In this document: positions 26,273 through 34,955 of the stretch, piece by piece
Numbering within the stretch: the stretch's first letter is position 1
How the letters are laid out: every line of letters starts with the position of its first letter
Assembly (NCBI GenBank): GCA_030684935.1
Contig: JAUXXH010000011.1
Coordinates: 1-64,000, forward strand
Direction: 5' to 3'
Length of the DNA stretch: 64,000 nt
Origin: Pseudolabrys sp.
GTDB taxonomy: Bacteria; Pseudomonadota; Alphaproteobacteria; Rhizobiales; Xanthobacteraceae
Position numbers and translations under genes: made by a program
The notes under the pieces: model-generated
The model's database searches: none
Told to the model about the DNA's origin: nothing
Seen by the model: the letters and a program-made list of their open reading frames with translations, nothing else

Positions 26273-27357
26273 GCCGCCCCGCCTTCGAGTTCGACTTCAT
26301 AGATCTGGGCGTGGCCGCTGCGGTCGGAGGTGAACACCACGCGCGTGCCGTCGGGTGAAAACCGCGGGTGCGGATGGGTATGCTGGCGCGCTTCGACCGC
26401 GACCGGACCATTATTGTAGGGAAACGGCCCGGCCCAGTGCGCGCCTTCGGAGGTTGCCTCACTCGCGCCGATAAACATCGGCTCGCCGCCGACCTTGATC
26501 ACATGGAGCCCGCGATCCGGAAAATTGGTGTCGCAGACAAAGCGCCGTCCGTCGCGGTCCGGCGCCGCGTGCCAGGCCGGAAAGCGGTGCAGCCACTCGG
26601 CCTGTCCGGTGTCGATATCGATCAGCCGCATGCCGCGCGGCCAATCGACAAAGGCGATGGCACGCTGGCCCGGCAGCCAGACTTCGTGGGTGACCCACTG
26701 CTGATCGTCTTCGCGCCTGTAAACGCGGCGGTTGTTGCCGCCATCGCGGTCGACGCACCAGACCCGGTCGGTGAGAGGCCCGGCATACAGGATGAGGTTG
26801 CTGTCATCGGGGCAGAACTGCGGGTGACCGATGGTGTCGCGCTCGAGAATGACCCGGCTGATCTTCTCCTGGGTATCGATGACGATGAAGCGGCTGAGAT
26901 TGCCGGCCTTGACCGGGATCGCCCACCAGCGGCCGCAGGCGGACAGCGCCGTGGTGCCCATGGCAGCGCCGACCATTCCCTTCTCGCGCATCTCGACGCT
27001 GCCGAAATCCGCCAGTTGCGTTTCCGCGAAGTCATCGAGATTGACCCGCCATGCGCCGGTGCCGGCCGTGAAGTAGACGTAACGCCCGTCCGGCGACGGA
27101 TAGATCGACCATTCGGCGAGATCGCTGCGATCGGTGACCTGAACAAGTTCGCCGCTAGTCCTGTCCTCGAAGAAAATCTGCGGCGCGCCGGAGCGATGCG
27201 ACACAAACACCAGCCGTTTGCCGGCCTGGTCGTAGGCCGGCACGAAAAAGAACGGATGGTGGTGAATGCTCGGGTGGTCCGTCACCTGCCGGATACGCCG
27301 CGCCGATCGCGGGTCCGTCAAGACGCGGCCTTCCGGCCTGTGCCGTTCTCCCTTCAC
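26269..27357 (-). CDS. PL22 oligogalacturonate-lyase-like beta-propeller protein
   Basis: A 362-residue protein with repeated TolB/WD40-like blades (FSPDGTRVVFTSDRSGHAQIYE, YPSPDGRYVYFTAG and others). The whole-chain pattern resembles oligogalacturonate lyase (PL22), and the QHTHPHPRFSPDG segment near residue 330 matches the metal-binding Q-x2-H-x-H region of that family. No signal peptide, so it is cytoplasmic. It starts with GTG overlapping the TRAP stop. In this operon the substrate is probably not pectin; such propellers occur beside TAXI transporters with unknown roles. Confidence 0.75.
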   Translation of the reverse strand: MKGERHRPEGRVLTDPRSARRIRQVTDHPSIHHHPFFFVPAYDQAGKRLVFVSHRSGAPQIFFEDRTSGELVQVTDRSDLAEWSIYPSPDGRYVYFTAGTGAWRVNLDDFAETQLADFGSVEMREKGMVGAAMGTTALSACGRWWAIPVKAGNLSRFIVIDTQEKISRVILERDTIGHPQFCPDDSNLILYAGPLTDRVWCVDRDGGNNRRVYRREDDQQWVTHEVWLPGQRAIAFVDWPRGMRLIDIDTGQAEWLHRFPAWHAAPDRDGRRFVCDTNFPDRGLHVIKVGGEPMFIGASEATSEGAHWAGPFPYNNGPVAVEARQHTHPHPRFSPDGTRVVFTSDRSGHAQIYEVELEGGAA

Positions 27358-29273
27358 GGACGCTCACCGCTGGACTTGGCGATGCGCGCCGCTCCGCCGG
27401 GGACCAGAACGCCCAGGCTGAAGGCTGGAAACCGCCAGTTCATCGCCAGAAACAGGACGCCAACGCCGTTGCCAAGCAACCAGTAAGTCGAGGCGGTTGG
27501 CGACACGATCGCCACCGCGCCGCAGGCCATCAGCAAAATGCGATCCGGCCAGCTCAGATCGCGCCGGAGGAACCCAGTAATCCCGACCGCCCACAGGCCG
27601 GTGGGAATGAACAGGCCGAGCGACGCGATCAGAACGCCGAGTAGCGGCCCCTGGAACAGCAGCGCCGGGTCGACCACAAAGGCGAACGGGATCATGAACG
27701 CGACAAAGCTCATTTTGAAGGCGATCCAGCCCGTCGTCCAAGGACTGGTGCGCGCCAGTCCGGCGGCCGCATAGGCCGCCAGCGCCACCGGCGGCGTCAC
27801 CATCGACAGCACGCAATAATACATCACGAAGAAATGCGCGCTGAGTTGCGGCACGCCGAGCTTCTGAAGCGCCGGCGCATAAAGCACTGCGCCGATAATG
27901 TAGGCCGCCACCGTCGGCAGGCCCATGCCCATGATGATGCAGCCAATGATGATCAGGATCAGCGAGCCCGCCAGCGTGCCGCCGCCCATCGAAATCAGCC
28001 CCGACGAAAACTTCAGCGCCAGGTTCGACTGGATGGCGATGGCGATGATGATGCCGATGGCGCCGATCGGCACAGCGATTTCCGAGGCTTGCCGGCCGGT
28101 GTCGCGGATCATCTGCAGCACGCGGCCCGGCCCGAACCAGTCGGCCTTGCGCAAGAACGCCACCGGAAAGCAGGCAATCGTCGCGTACATCGCCGCGGTC
28201 TGGGCGGAGTAATTGAGCATCAGGCAGACGACCAGAAGGATCGGCGGCAGCAGCAGATGCAGCCGCGGTAACAACGGATCCACAACGTCGACCGCCTGCG
28301 CCGGCAGCGTGCCGGTGCCGGTCTTGCGGGCATTGAGATCGACGAGAATGTAGAGCGCCACATAGTAAGCGAGCGCCGGAATGACGCCGGCCAGGGCGAT
28401 CTGCGCATAGGGGACGCCCAGCAGTTCGGCCATGACGAAGGCGGCAACGCCCATCACCGGCGGCATCAGTTGCCCGCCGGTCGATGCGATCGCCTCGGTC
28501 GCCGCTGCCCGTTCCGGCGGCACCCCGGACTGCTTCATCAGCGGAATGGTGAACACACCGACCGCCGCCACGTTGGCGACGGCGCTGCCGGTGATCGTTC
28601 CCATCAGGCTCGAGCCGATAACCGCGACTTTCTGGCTGCCACCCGTCGCGCGCCCCACCAGCTTGATCGACAGATCGATAAACAACCGGCCGCCTCCGAT
28701 CGCGGCATAGACCACGCCGAAGGCGATGAAATAGAAGACGAAGGAGACGGAGGTTTCCGTGGTGACGCCGAAAATGCCGCTGGTCGTCATCACCAGGATC
28801 TCGACATATTCCTCCAGCCCGAAGCCGCGGAAGCCGCCGACCGGCAGCAGGAAGCCCAGCCAGCCATAGACAAGAAACGCGAGGATCACCCAGACCAGGA
28901 TCCAGCCGGTGGTGCGGCGAACGGCCTCAAGCAGCAGCAGCACGAAAATGATGCCGAAGATCACGTCCTGGCTGAAGACCGGTGAGACGTTTTCGATCCG
29001 CTCTTCGATCCGCGGCAGTGTCTGCCAGTAATAGACCGCAAAACCAATCACACCGGCGTAGATGGCCGCGTCAATGGCGCGGCACAGCCACTGCGGCAGC
29101 TTGGCGCTCTGCAGCGGATTCCACAGAAAGACCAGCAGCAGCGCGAGAATGAGATGGATCGGCCGCGCCACCAGCGGCGGCTGCGGATGCGTTAAAATGT
29201 AATACTGGAAAACGACCAGCGCCAAGCCGGCCCAAAGCCGGATGTCGCGCAGTAACCGAAAATCCAAGGGCAT
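27354..29273 (-). CDS. TRAP transporter fused permease (DctQM type, TAXI system)
   Basis: A 639-residue membrane protein fusing the small (4-helix) and large (12-helix) TRAP permease subunits. The conserved core GSVANVAAVGVFTIPLMKQSG and the STGGQLMPPVMG motif identify the fused TAXI subfamily. Such carriers use sodium or proton gradients with an extracytoplasmic binding protein, here the adjacent TAXI gene 60 bases upstream. It imports the substrate for the hydantoinase-like enzymes, probably an organic acid. Confidence 0.95.
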   Translation of the reverse strand: MPLDFRLLRDIRLWAGLALVVFQYYILTHPQPPLVARPIHLILALLLVFLWNPLQSAKLPQWLCRAIDAAIYAGVIGFAVYYWQTLPRIEERIENVSPVFSQDVIFGIIFVLLLLEAVRRTTGWILVWVILAFLVYGWLGFLLPVGGFRGFGLEEYVEILVMTTSGIFGVTTETSVSFVFYFIAFGVVYAAIGGGRLFIDLSIKLVGRATGGSQKVAVIGSSLMGTITGSAVANVAAVGVFTIPLMKQSGVPPERAAATEAIASTGGQLMPPVMGVAAFVMAELLGVPYAQIALAGVIPALAYYVALYILVDLNARKTGTGTLPAQAVDVVDPLLPRLHLLLPPILLVVCLMLNYSAQTAAMYATIACFPVAFLRKADWFGPGRVLQMIRDTGRQASEIAVPIGAIGIIIAIAIQSNLALKFSSGLISMGGGTLAGSLILIIIGCIIMGMGLPTVAAYIIGAVLYAPALQKLGVPQLSAHFFVMYYCVLSMVTPPVALAAYAAAGLARTSPWTTGWIAFKMSFVAFMIPFAFVVDPALLFQGPLLGVLIASLGLFIPTGLWAVGITGFLRRDLSWPDRILLMACGAVAIVSPTASTYWLLGNGVGVLFLAMNWRFPAFSLGVLVPGGAARIAKSSGERP

Positions 29274-29333
29274 CGCCGCTCACCACAAAGAGAGGGTGGC
29301 GGGCAGCCGGATGGCCGCCCGCCGCGCCGCCGC

Positions 29334-30323
29334 CTACATCATCTTTTGCTCTTTGTAGTACTTGGCCGCGCCCGGATGCATCGGGATGCCGTTGTTTTCC
29401 GGCTTGGCGGCTTCTTTCGGATCGAAGGCGCCGAAGGCAGGATAGGCCTTCACCAGATCCGCGCGCTTCTCCATGAAAGTCTTGACGATGGCGTAAGCGA
29501 CATCGTCCGGCACGTCGGCGCGCGCGATCAGATGCGTACCGAAATCGGCGCCCCAGGTCGGACCGTTCTGGCCCTTGAACCACTGAGGAAACTGCGATGG
29601 CTTGACGCCGTTCTTGCCGAGCGCAGCGCGCGCTTTTTCCGACAGGTCAACGAAGCTGATGTCACCGGTCAGCGACACCTCGGTGATCATCGGGTGACCT
29701 TTCAGCACCGTATCCAGCAGGATGTCGGCGCGGCCCTCGCGGATCACGTCCGGGATCTGCGCGGTATCTACCTGGATGATTTCGCCGCCGTTGGCTCTGA
29801 TCTTGGCGCGATCGAGGCCGTAGGCTTCGAGGATCATGTCGACGGTCGGCGGCACGTTCGAGCCTTGCGGCTTCATGACGATGCGCAGCGGCTTCCCGGA
29901 CGTGAAAATCTTGTCCATGGTGTCGAGGCCGGACTTCTTGATGAAGTCGTTGCGGACCAGCATCGCCATGTACACCGGATTAAGACCGCCGATCAGCGAC
30001 CGGATATTGCTCGCCTTCTTGCCGGCATAGAGCGCCTGACCATTCATTGCCCAAACCGACGTGGCGACGTTGGACATGGCGATCTCCGCCTTGCCCTGCT
30101 CCACCACCATCGGATTGGCGACACCGCCGCCGCGGGCGATGACTTCAACATTGCGGCCGCCGAGCGCAGGCTTGAGCACCTGCTCCATCGCCGCCGCGGC
30201 CACGTACCAGCCGGAGCCTACCGGCATCGCGCCGATACGCAGGGTTTCCGACGCGGTTGCGCCGCCGGCAAAGGCCAGGGACACGGCGATCGTGCCCAGG
30301 CCGATCCACTTGTTCATTCCCAT
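29334..30323 (-). CDS. TAXI family TRAP transporter solute-binding protein
   Basis: A 329-residue periplasmic protein. A signal peptide ends near residue 25 (GGATAS-ETLRIG). The mature start LRIGAMPVGSGWYVAAAAM and the GGGVANPMVVEQGKAEIAMSN segment are typical of TAXI proteins. GGAGG lies six bases before the first ATG; a second ATG two codons on is possible. It feeds the fused permease encoded next. Confidence 0.94.
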   Translation of the reverse strand: MGMNKWIGLGTIAVSLAFAGGATASETLRIGAMPVGSGWYVAAAAMEQVLKPALGGRNVEVIARGGGVANPMVVEQGKAEIAMSNVATSVWAMNGQALYAGKKASNIRSLIGGLNPVYMAMLVRNDFIKKSGLDTMDKIFTSGKPLRIVMKPQGSNVPPTVDMILEAYGLDRAKIRANGGEIIQVDTAQIPDVIREGRADILLDTVLKGHPMITEVSLTGDISFVDLSEKARAALGKNGVKPSQFPQWFKGQNGPTWGADFGTHLIARADVPDDVAYAIVKTFMEKRADLVKAYPAFGAFDPKEAAKPENNGIPMHPGAAKYYKEQKMM

Positions 30324-30363
30324 TTGCTTCCTCCAGTTTTTGAGTTTTTAGTTTTCGTCGCTC

Positions 30364-31269
30364 TTACGCTGTCGCAGAGACGGTTCCGCTCGCCTGAATG
30401 GCGCGCGCAATATCCTTGGCCGCGCGAAGCACCGGCTCGAGTGCGCGTGCCTTGAACTCCTTTGCCGGCATACGTACTGCCGGTGCCGCCACGCTGACCG
30501 CGGCCACCGGATAATTGTCGATGTCGAGCACCGGGGCGGACAGCACCCGGAGGCCGCTGCCGAAATAGGAATCACGCAAGGCGTAGCCGTGCGCACGCAC
30601 ATCGGCAAGATCGCGTTTGATCTCCTCCTTGCTCATGGGCTTGGTCGGCAGATGTCCGGCGCGCGGCGGAAGCGCCAGCAGCCGGGCCAGTTCGGCCGGC
30701 GGCAGATAGGCCAAGATGGCCTGGCCTATGGCGCTGCAATAGGCCGGGATCGTGGTGCCGATACGGATATCGACGCCCATACGGGTCAGGCCGGCGCGAA
30801 CCCGATCGATGTAAAGCACATCGCTGCCGTCGAGCACGCCGAGGCTGGCGGCTTCGTTGAGCTCGCCAACCATGGAGCGCAGGATCGGACGCGCGGTCTC
30901 GCGCAAGTCGGCGCGGCCGATGGCGTGAAGTCCGAGATCGGTGACCTTGAGCGTGAGGCGGAAACGCCGGCTGTCGGGCACGCGGCTGACATAGCCCAGC
31001 ATCACCAGGGTATTGAGCATGCGAAAGGCAGTGCCCGGATCAAGATTCGCCAGGGCGCCGACTTCCGTCAGCGTCAATTCGGATCGCTCCGCCGTGAAAG
31101 CTTCCAGCACGCGGAAGCCCTTGGCCAGTGAATTCACGATGTTGCGGGAGTCGTCGTCGGGCTCGGCTACGGCGGACAGCGCCACAGCACGGCCGGCGCG
31201 CTTCGGCGCGCCGCTGGCGGCGCTTTTGCTGGTGACCCGGCTTGTCGTCATCGTCCCTATCGCTTCCAA
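30364..31269 (-). CDS. IclR family transcriptional regulator
   Basis: A 301-residue regulator with an N-terminal winged helix (about 43-105: VNSLAKGFRVLEAF...LTEVGALANLDPGTAFRML) and an IclR effector-binding domain. Its C-terminal SAPVLDIDNYPVAAVSVAAP is a family hallmark. An internal ATG at 31251 (MTTSRV) could be the start. It is the first gene before the TAXI-TRAP-hyuAB unit, 40 bases away on the same strand, and most likely represses that operon in the absence of its substrate. Confidence 0.93.
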   Translation of the reverse strand: MEAIGTMTTSRVTSKSAASGAPKRAGRAVALSAVAEPDDDSRNIVNSLAKGFRVLEAFTAERSELTLTEVGALANLDPGTAFRMLNTLVMLGYVSRVPDSRRFRLTLKVTDLGLHAIGRADLRETARPILRSMVGELNEAASLGVLDGSDVLYIDRVRAGLTRMGVDIRIGTTIPAYCSAIGQAILAYLPPAELARLLALPPRAGHLPTKPMSKEEIKRDLADVRAHGYALRDSYFGSGLRVLSAPVLDIDNYPVAAVSVAAPAVRMPAKEFKARALEPVLRAAKDIARAIQASGTVSATA

Positions 31270-31686
31270 ATATTTTTTCGGATTGCGAAGTTTATTTGCA
31301 ACAAATTAGACGGCAGACGCAGACCACCGTCAACTGCGATTTTCATCGCAGACAGCGGAAGACTTTTCGGCAAGGTGAAAACAGGACTGTGTCCCGGCTC
31401 GGAGAGCCAAAGGCGACGGCGCGCCTTCAGCGGCTGGCGCCGCGCGCGGCGGTCGCGTTCAATCGATCAATGAAAGTGCGGGCGATGGCCACCTCCCGCA
31501 ATCCGACACACATTTCGCAGAACAGGCCGCCTGCCCCGCGCGCTGATCGGCAGACTCGTGCAGGGTATTCTCGACGGATTGGCGGCCGAATTGCCGGTGT
31601 TGCCGCCTGGCACCTGGGTCGGCCCGCAAGCGAGTTGACAATCGGCCGGTCGAAGTTGCGGGGCCGGACTCACCTGATCCCGCTAT
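31270..31686. other. Intergenic region, no gene seen
   Basis: An AT-rich stretch just before the IclR start (around 31262-31310) probably holds its promoter. The rest shows only short frames without family resemblance or ribosome sites. Confidence 0.5.
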
Positions 31687-32583
31687 TCAGGGACCGAGCC
31701 TGGCGATGCGAGCTGCCTTCATGACATTCTTGATGGCGGCGGAGCGCTCATCGCGCCGGCAGGCGAGCCCGATATAAGAACGCGGCGCGTCTTCCTCGAT
31801 ATCGACATACTTCACTCCGGCAAATGTAATGTTGCTGAACGAACGCGGAAGGATCGAGATCCCGAAACCCGCAGCCACCAGGGGGATGATCGTCAGCATC
31901 GTCGGGACTTCCTGTTCGAGCTTGGGAGTGAATCCTGCCGCGCGAAATGCAAGAAATATCGAATCATAGGTCGCAGGGCTGAAAGTGCGGTGAAAGCTAA
32001 CGAATTTTTCTTTGGCGAGGCTCGCCAGCGGCGCAGATGCCGCATTGGCCAAAGCGTGATCGTGCGGCAACACCATCACACAATCCTCGTCGACAATCGG
32101 CTCGATCGCAATCCCTTCACTGTCTTCAATCGGGATCGAGAGGATGCACGCGTCGATCCGCCCGGTCCGAAGCCACGCAAGAAGCAATGAAGTATTGCTC
32201 ACAGCCACTTCCGTAGCGATCGCAATGTTGGGATAACGTATTTTGCCCTCGTGAAGAACCCGCATGACCCGCGGGTGAAAATAAGCCCCGCTGATGCCGA
32301 CGATAACGCGCCCTGTCTCACCGCGACCGCGACGCCGCACCCCAAGAGCAGCCTCCTCGACCTGTTTGAGGATGATGCGGGCTTGTTCCAGCAAGAGCTT
32401 TCCCGCATCGGTGAGCTCGGCGCCGCGCGCCAGCCGCCGAAACAGTTGGGTACCTAGCTCTTTTTCCAGGTGCCGAATCTGGGCGCTCAGCGGCGGCTGA
32501 TTGATACCCAACTTGGTGGCCGCGCGCGTGAAGTTCAGTTCTTCAGCTACCGCGACAAAGTATCGGAGGTGGCGCAATTCCAT
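31687..32583 (-). CDS. LysR family transcriptional regulator
   Basis: A 298-residue LysR-type regulator: winged helix at 1-60 (MELRHLRYFVAVAEELNFTR, then INQPPLSAQIRHLEKELG) and a periplasmic-binding-protein-like effector domain. I start it at MELRHL because GGGAG lies just upstream and this is the family start; an in-frame ATG 13 codons earlier exists. The closest style is the CatR/BenM-like aromatic-pathway group, but no target operon is adjacent. The nearest divergent gene is a small helical protein at 32874. Confidence 0.93.
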   Translation of the reverse strand: MELRHLRYFVAVAEELNFTRAATKLGINQPPLSAQIRHLEKELGTQLFRRLARGAELTDAGKLLLEQARIILKQVEEAALGVRRRGRGETGRVIVGISGAYFHPRVMRVLHEGKIRYPNIAIATEVAVSNTSLLLAWLRTGRIDACILSIPIEDSEGIAIEPIVDEDCVMVLPHDHALANAASAPLASLAKEKFVSFHRTFSPATYDSIFLAFRAAGFTPKLEQEVPTMLTIIPLVAAGFGISILPRSFSNITFAGVKYVDIEEDAPRSYIGLACRRDERSAAIKNVMKAARIARLGP

Positions 32584-32873
32584 CGATCGTCTCCCGCCAA
32601 GAGATCGATTAGAGGTCATCATCGTCGCGACGATGGTAGCCTACCTCGCAGCCATACGCAAAAGATACCGCAATGGCCGCATCGAGATATTGGACAAGTG
32701 CGCCGCCGTTCGCCATCTCCCGACCACAGGGATGCTTGGAACGGAATCGTATCGGCAATGTGCTTCAAAATGGTTTTGGCAACAGCAGGTTGGCGAACCG
32801 ACGCCAAGGTCGCTGGAAACGTATCTTCGTCACAAGCCGGATATTTTCCAATGCCCACTTCAGTTGTCATGCC

Positions 32874-33245
32874 ATGACAAGTTCAACCGAAACTCGGTTG
32901 CAGAAAGAGAACGATGAGCTGCGCAAGCTGACCGTCCGGTTAGGCATCGCCATTCTGCGGGCCGTCCGCGAAAGTACGATGTTGCTGCGGACCGTCCTTG
33001 AAAGAGAGTCTTTGCGGGTGCTCCCCAGCGTAGCGGCTTCACCAGTGCCAGAGGACGTCGCCCCAGACGAGATGGCTCTGCTCCTATGTGACGCAGCGAT
33101 GCTGTGTGCGCACCTAAGCCGCGCCTCTAACGACGGTCGCTTGGGACAGGAATTTGAGAATCTCAGCGTCGAGCTTGCGGACGCGGCTCAGCACCTGAAG
33201 ACCCTGTTCGACGATCCCGTTACGTTTCAGCAAACAAACCAATGA
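32874..33245 (+). CDS. Small helical protein of unknown function
   Basis: A 123-residue protein starting MTSSTETRLQKENDELRKL, with an N-terminal heptad-like coiled coil and a conserved-looking LGIAILRAVRESTMLLR stretch. I recognise no characterised domain. Its stop overlaps the start of the following Crp/Fnr gene (ATGA), so the two are probably co-transcribed. The longer upstream frame looks non-coding. Confidence 0.6.
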   Translation: MTSSTETRLQKENDELRKLTVRLGIAILRAVRESTMLLRTVLERESLRVLPSVAASPVPEDVAPDEMALLLCDAAMLCAHLSRASNDGRLGQEFENLSVELADAAQHLKTLFDDPVTFQQTNQ

Positions 33246-33980
33246 ATGCCCAATCCGCGCCTTCGCACGGAAACCCTCGCTGGTGCATTCCGGAGAGCAC
33301 GTGCAGATTTTGTATCGCGTTTGAACCCAGTTTATGCGATGCGGCCGCTGACGAACCAAAAGGCCCACGGCAGTCCGGCCATGTAGTGCCGGCGCGGCAC
33401 ATTCTCTGGCGTGAACGGGATCTGCACGACGTCGTCCCATTCATTTGCAGCGGCTGGGGCACAACTTTCCTGTCTCTGTCGAACGGCCGCCGCCAGATCA
33501 CTTCATTCCTGCTCCCCGGCGATATCATTTCGGCGGCATTTCTGATTGATTCGCAGCCCAATTGCCGAATCGAAGCTATTGCAGATGTTTATTACCGCGT
33601 TTTCAACCGTGTCGAATTTCGAGCGCGGCTTTGCAAGCAACCCAACTTACTAGAGCTTTTCTAAGACTTGGGCTGACGAAAAGGTACGGGCCGACGAACT
33701 CATCGCTGATCTCGGTCGCCGTACGGCAGAGGAACGCATTGCGCGCATGATCTTCAACCTGGTCGACCGCCTCGCAAGACGGGGATTGGTGCGCGGCGAA
33801 CCCGTTGAGATCGACTTTCCATTACGCCAGCACCATATCGCCGATGCGACTGGCCTCACGCCGGTGCATGTCAGCACGGTGCTCAGGGAATTTCGCCGCG
33901 GTGGTCTCATCACCATCAGCAACCGCTCACTAACGCTGCTCGATCAGGACGGACTAAGACGCATCGCAGATATGCGCTAG
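33242..33980 (+). pseudogene. Crp/Fnr family regulator disrupted by a frameshift
   Basis: The first frame (33242-33664, 140 codons) encodes the sensory barrel: IRCSGWGTTFLSLSNGRRQ-like strands and FLLPGDIISAAFLID. It ends at TAA inside CTTTTCTAAG. A different frame resumes immediately (KTWADEKVRADELIADLGRR, then TAEERIARMIFNLVDRL) and carries the dimer helix and helix-turn-helix through 33980. Skipping one base at about 33662 restores a normal Crp/Fnr protein. The N-terminus has Cys15, 21, 24 and 32. It may be a decayed gene, a real frameshift or a sequencing error. Confidence 0.75.
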
Positions 33981-34004
33981 GCTATGCGGGGGAAAGCCCC
34001 ACCC

Positions 34005-34505
34005 TCACGCCTTCTCCTTTTTCGATCGTAGACCTCGGACGATGGACAGAACAGCAGGAACGAGCAGGTGCTCGGCTGCCGTGTCCAACGGGCGATGCAC
34101 GAAACCCGAGATGGTATCCTTGGTTTGCCGGATCTGCTCGCCGAACAAATCGACGGTGCCTTTGATGTCGCGGGCATCTGCTTGAATGGCGTCAAGGGCC
34201 ATTTTGCGAACATCGAAGGCAAGCTCGATCTCCGGCCCCGGCCGAATGCTCCTGCCCAGGAACACGATGATCAGCGCGATGATCAGATCGGCGACGGCAA
34301 CAATCGCTGCCGCCCAAACAGGCCCCCAGGATTGCTGCAATCCATAGAAGCCCGCCACATTGGCCATGCCGAGGCCAAACACCCCAACCAGGCCCGCAAG
34401 CGCGAACAGCCCGAACCGGCGTGCCATGACATTGAGCCAGATTCTCCCGATCAGGGAGTCCGCCTTGCCGAGTACCTGGAGATCACGGACAATATTGTCG
34501 ATCAT
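34005..34505 (-). CDS. YqjE/holin-superfamily membrane protein
   Basis: A 166-residue protein with two hydrophobic helices at about 32-60 and 65-85 in a hairpin, followed by an amphipathic, charged C-terminal half. This layout and its position after a YqjD-like gene match the YqjE (Holin-X, PF07332-like) proteins of the yqjCDEK stress locus. The assignment is by architecture and context. It lies 30 bases after the YqjD-like gene. Confidence 0.65.
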   Translation of the reverse strand: MIDNIVRDLQVLGKADSLIGRIWLNVMARRFGLFALAGLVGVFGLGMANVAGFYGLQQSWGPVWAAAIVAVADLIIALIIVFLGRSIRPGPEIELAFDVRKMALDAIQADARDIKGTVDLFGEQIRQTKDTISGFVHRPLDTAAEHLLVPAVLSIVRGLRSKKEKA

Positions 34506-34535
34506 GCAATAGCTCCTGATGTATTCCCGTTGCCG

Positions 34536-34871
34536 CTAGCGACGTGCGAGCAAGCTGCCGATTACTATTCCCAAGAGTATGGCGCCTACGATGCTCATAG
34601 CGGGATGGGCCGATATGTTCTCCTCCGCCTCGTCGACGAAATCGGTGATCTCCTTGATGAGATCTTGGAGTTGGCTGTGCGTCTCTTGGGCGGTGGCAGA
34701 CTCCTCCGGCCGGCCATTGGCGGCGGCGGTCGCCGCTGCGCCCGCCGCTGTCCCTGTCACCGTCCCTGATTCTGCGGGCCTGTCCGCGGATGGCGCGGGA
34801 CGCTGCCGCTGCGCCGTTGCAAGCTCCTCGTGGAGCGACTTCAGCTCGCGCGACAATACCAAGTCTGGCAC
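34536..34871 (-). CDS. DUF883/ElaB-YqjD-type membrane-anchored protein
   Basis: A 111-residue protein with an N-terminal helix, an Ala/Thr-rich linker, an acidic helix (DLIKEITDFVDEAEENISAH) and a C-terminal membrane anchor (SIVGAILLGIVIGSLLARR). This is the layout of ElaB/YqjD/YgaM proteins, inner-membrane-anchored stationary-phase proteins that bind ribosomes in E. coli. It precedes the YqjE-like gene. Confidence 0.8.
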   Translation of the reverse strand: MPDLVLSRELKSLHEELATAQRQRPAPSADRPAESGTVTGTAAGAAATAAANGRPEESATAQETHSQLQDLIKEITDFVDEAEENISAHPAMSIVGAILLGIVIGSLLARR

Positions 34872-34894
34872 GACGTTCTCCCGCTCGATTGTGG

Positions 34895-34951
34895 TTTGCG
34901 ATCGCGAGACGAAACCCGAAGCGTTCGGGAGACTCGCGACGCGATCGCAAA
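34895..34951. terminator. Nested inverted repeats between two reverse-strand genes
   Basis: The outer arms TTTGCGATCGCG (34895-34906) and CGCGATCGCAAA (34940-34951) are a perfect 12-bp dyad. Inside it CCCGAA-GCG-TTCGGG (34915-34929) forms a tight hairpin followed, on the reverse strand, by TTTCGTC. It begins five bases beyond the stop of the coiled-coil gene and probably ends that transcript. Confidence 0.55.
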
Positions 34952-34955
34952 ACGG

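Noticed and set aside
33655-33664. Programmed +1 frameshift in the Crp/Fnr gene
   Set aside because: The codon before the stop is TTC, which would re-pair poorly after a +1 slip, unlike the CTT-TGA site of prfB; decay or sequencing error is simpler.
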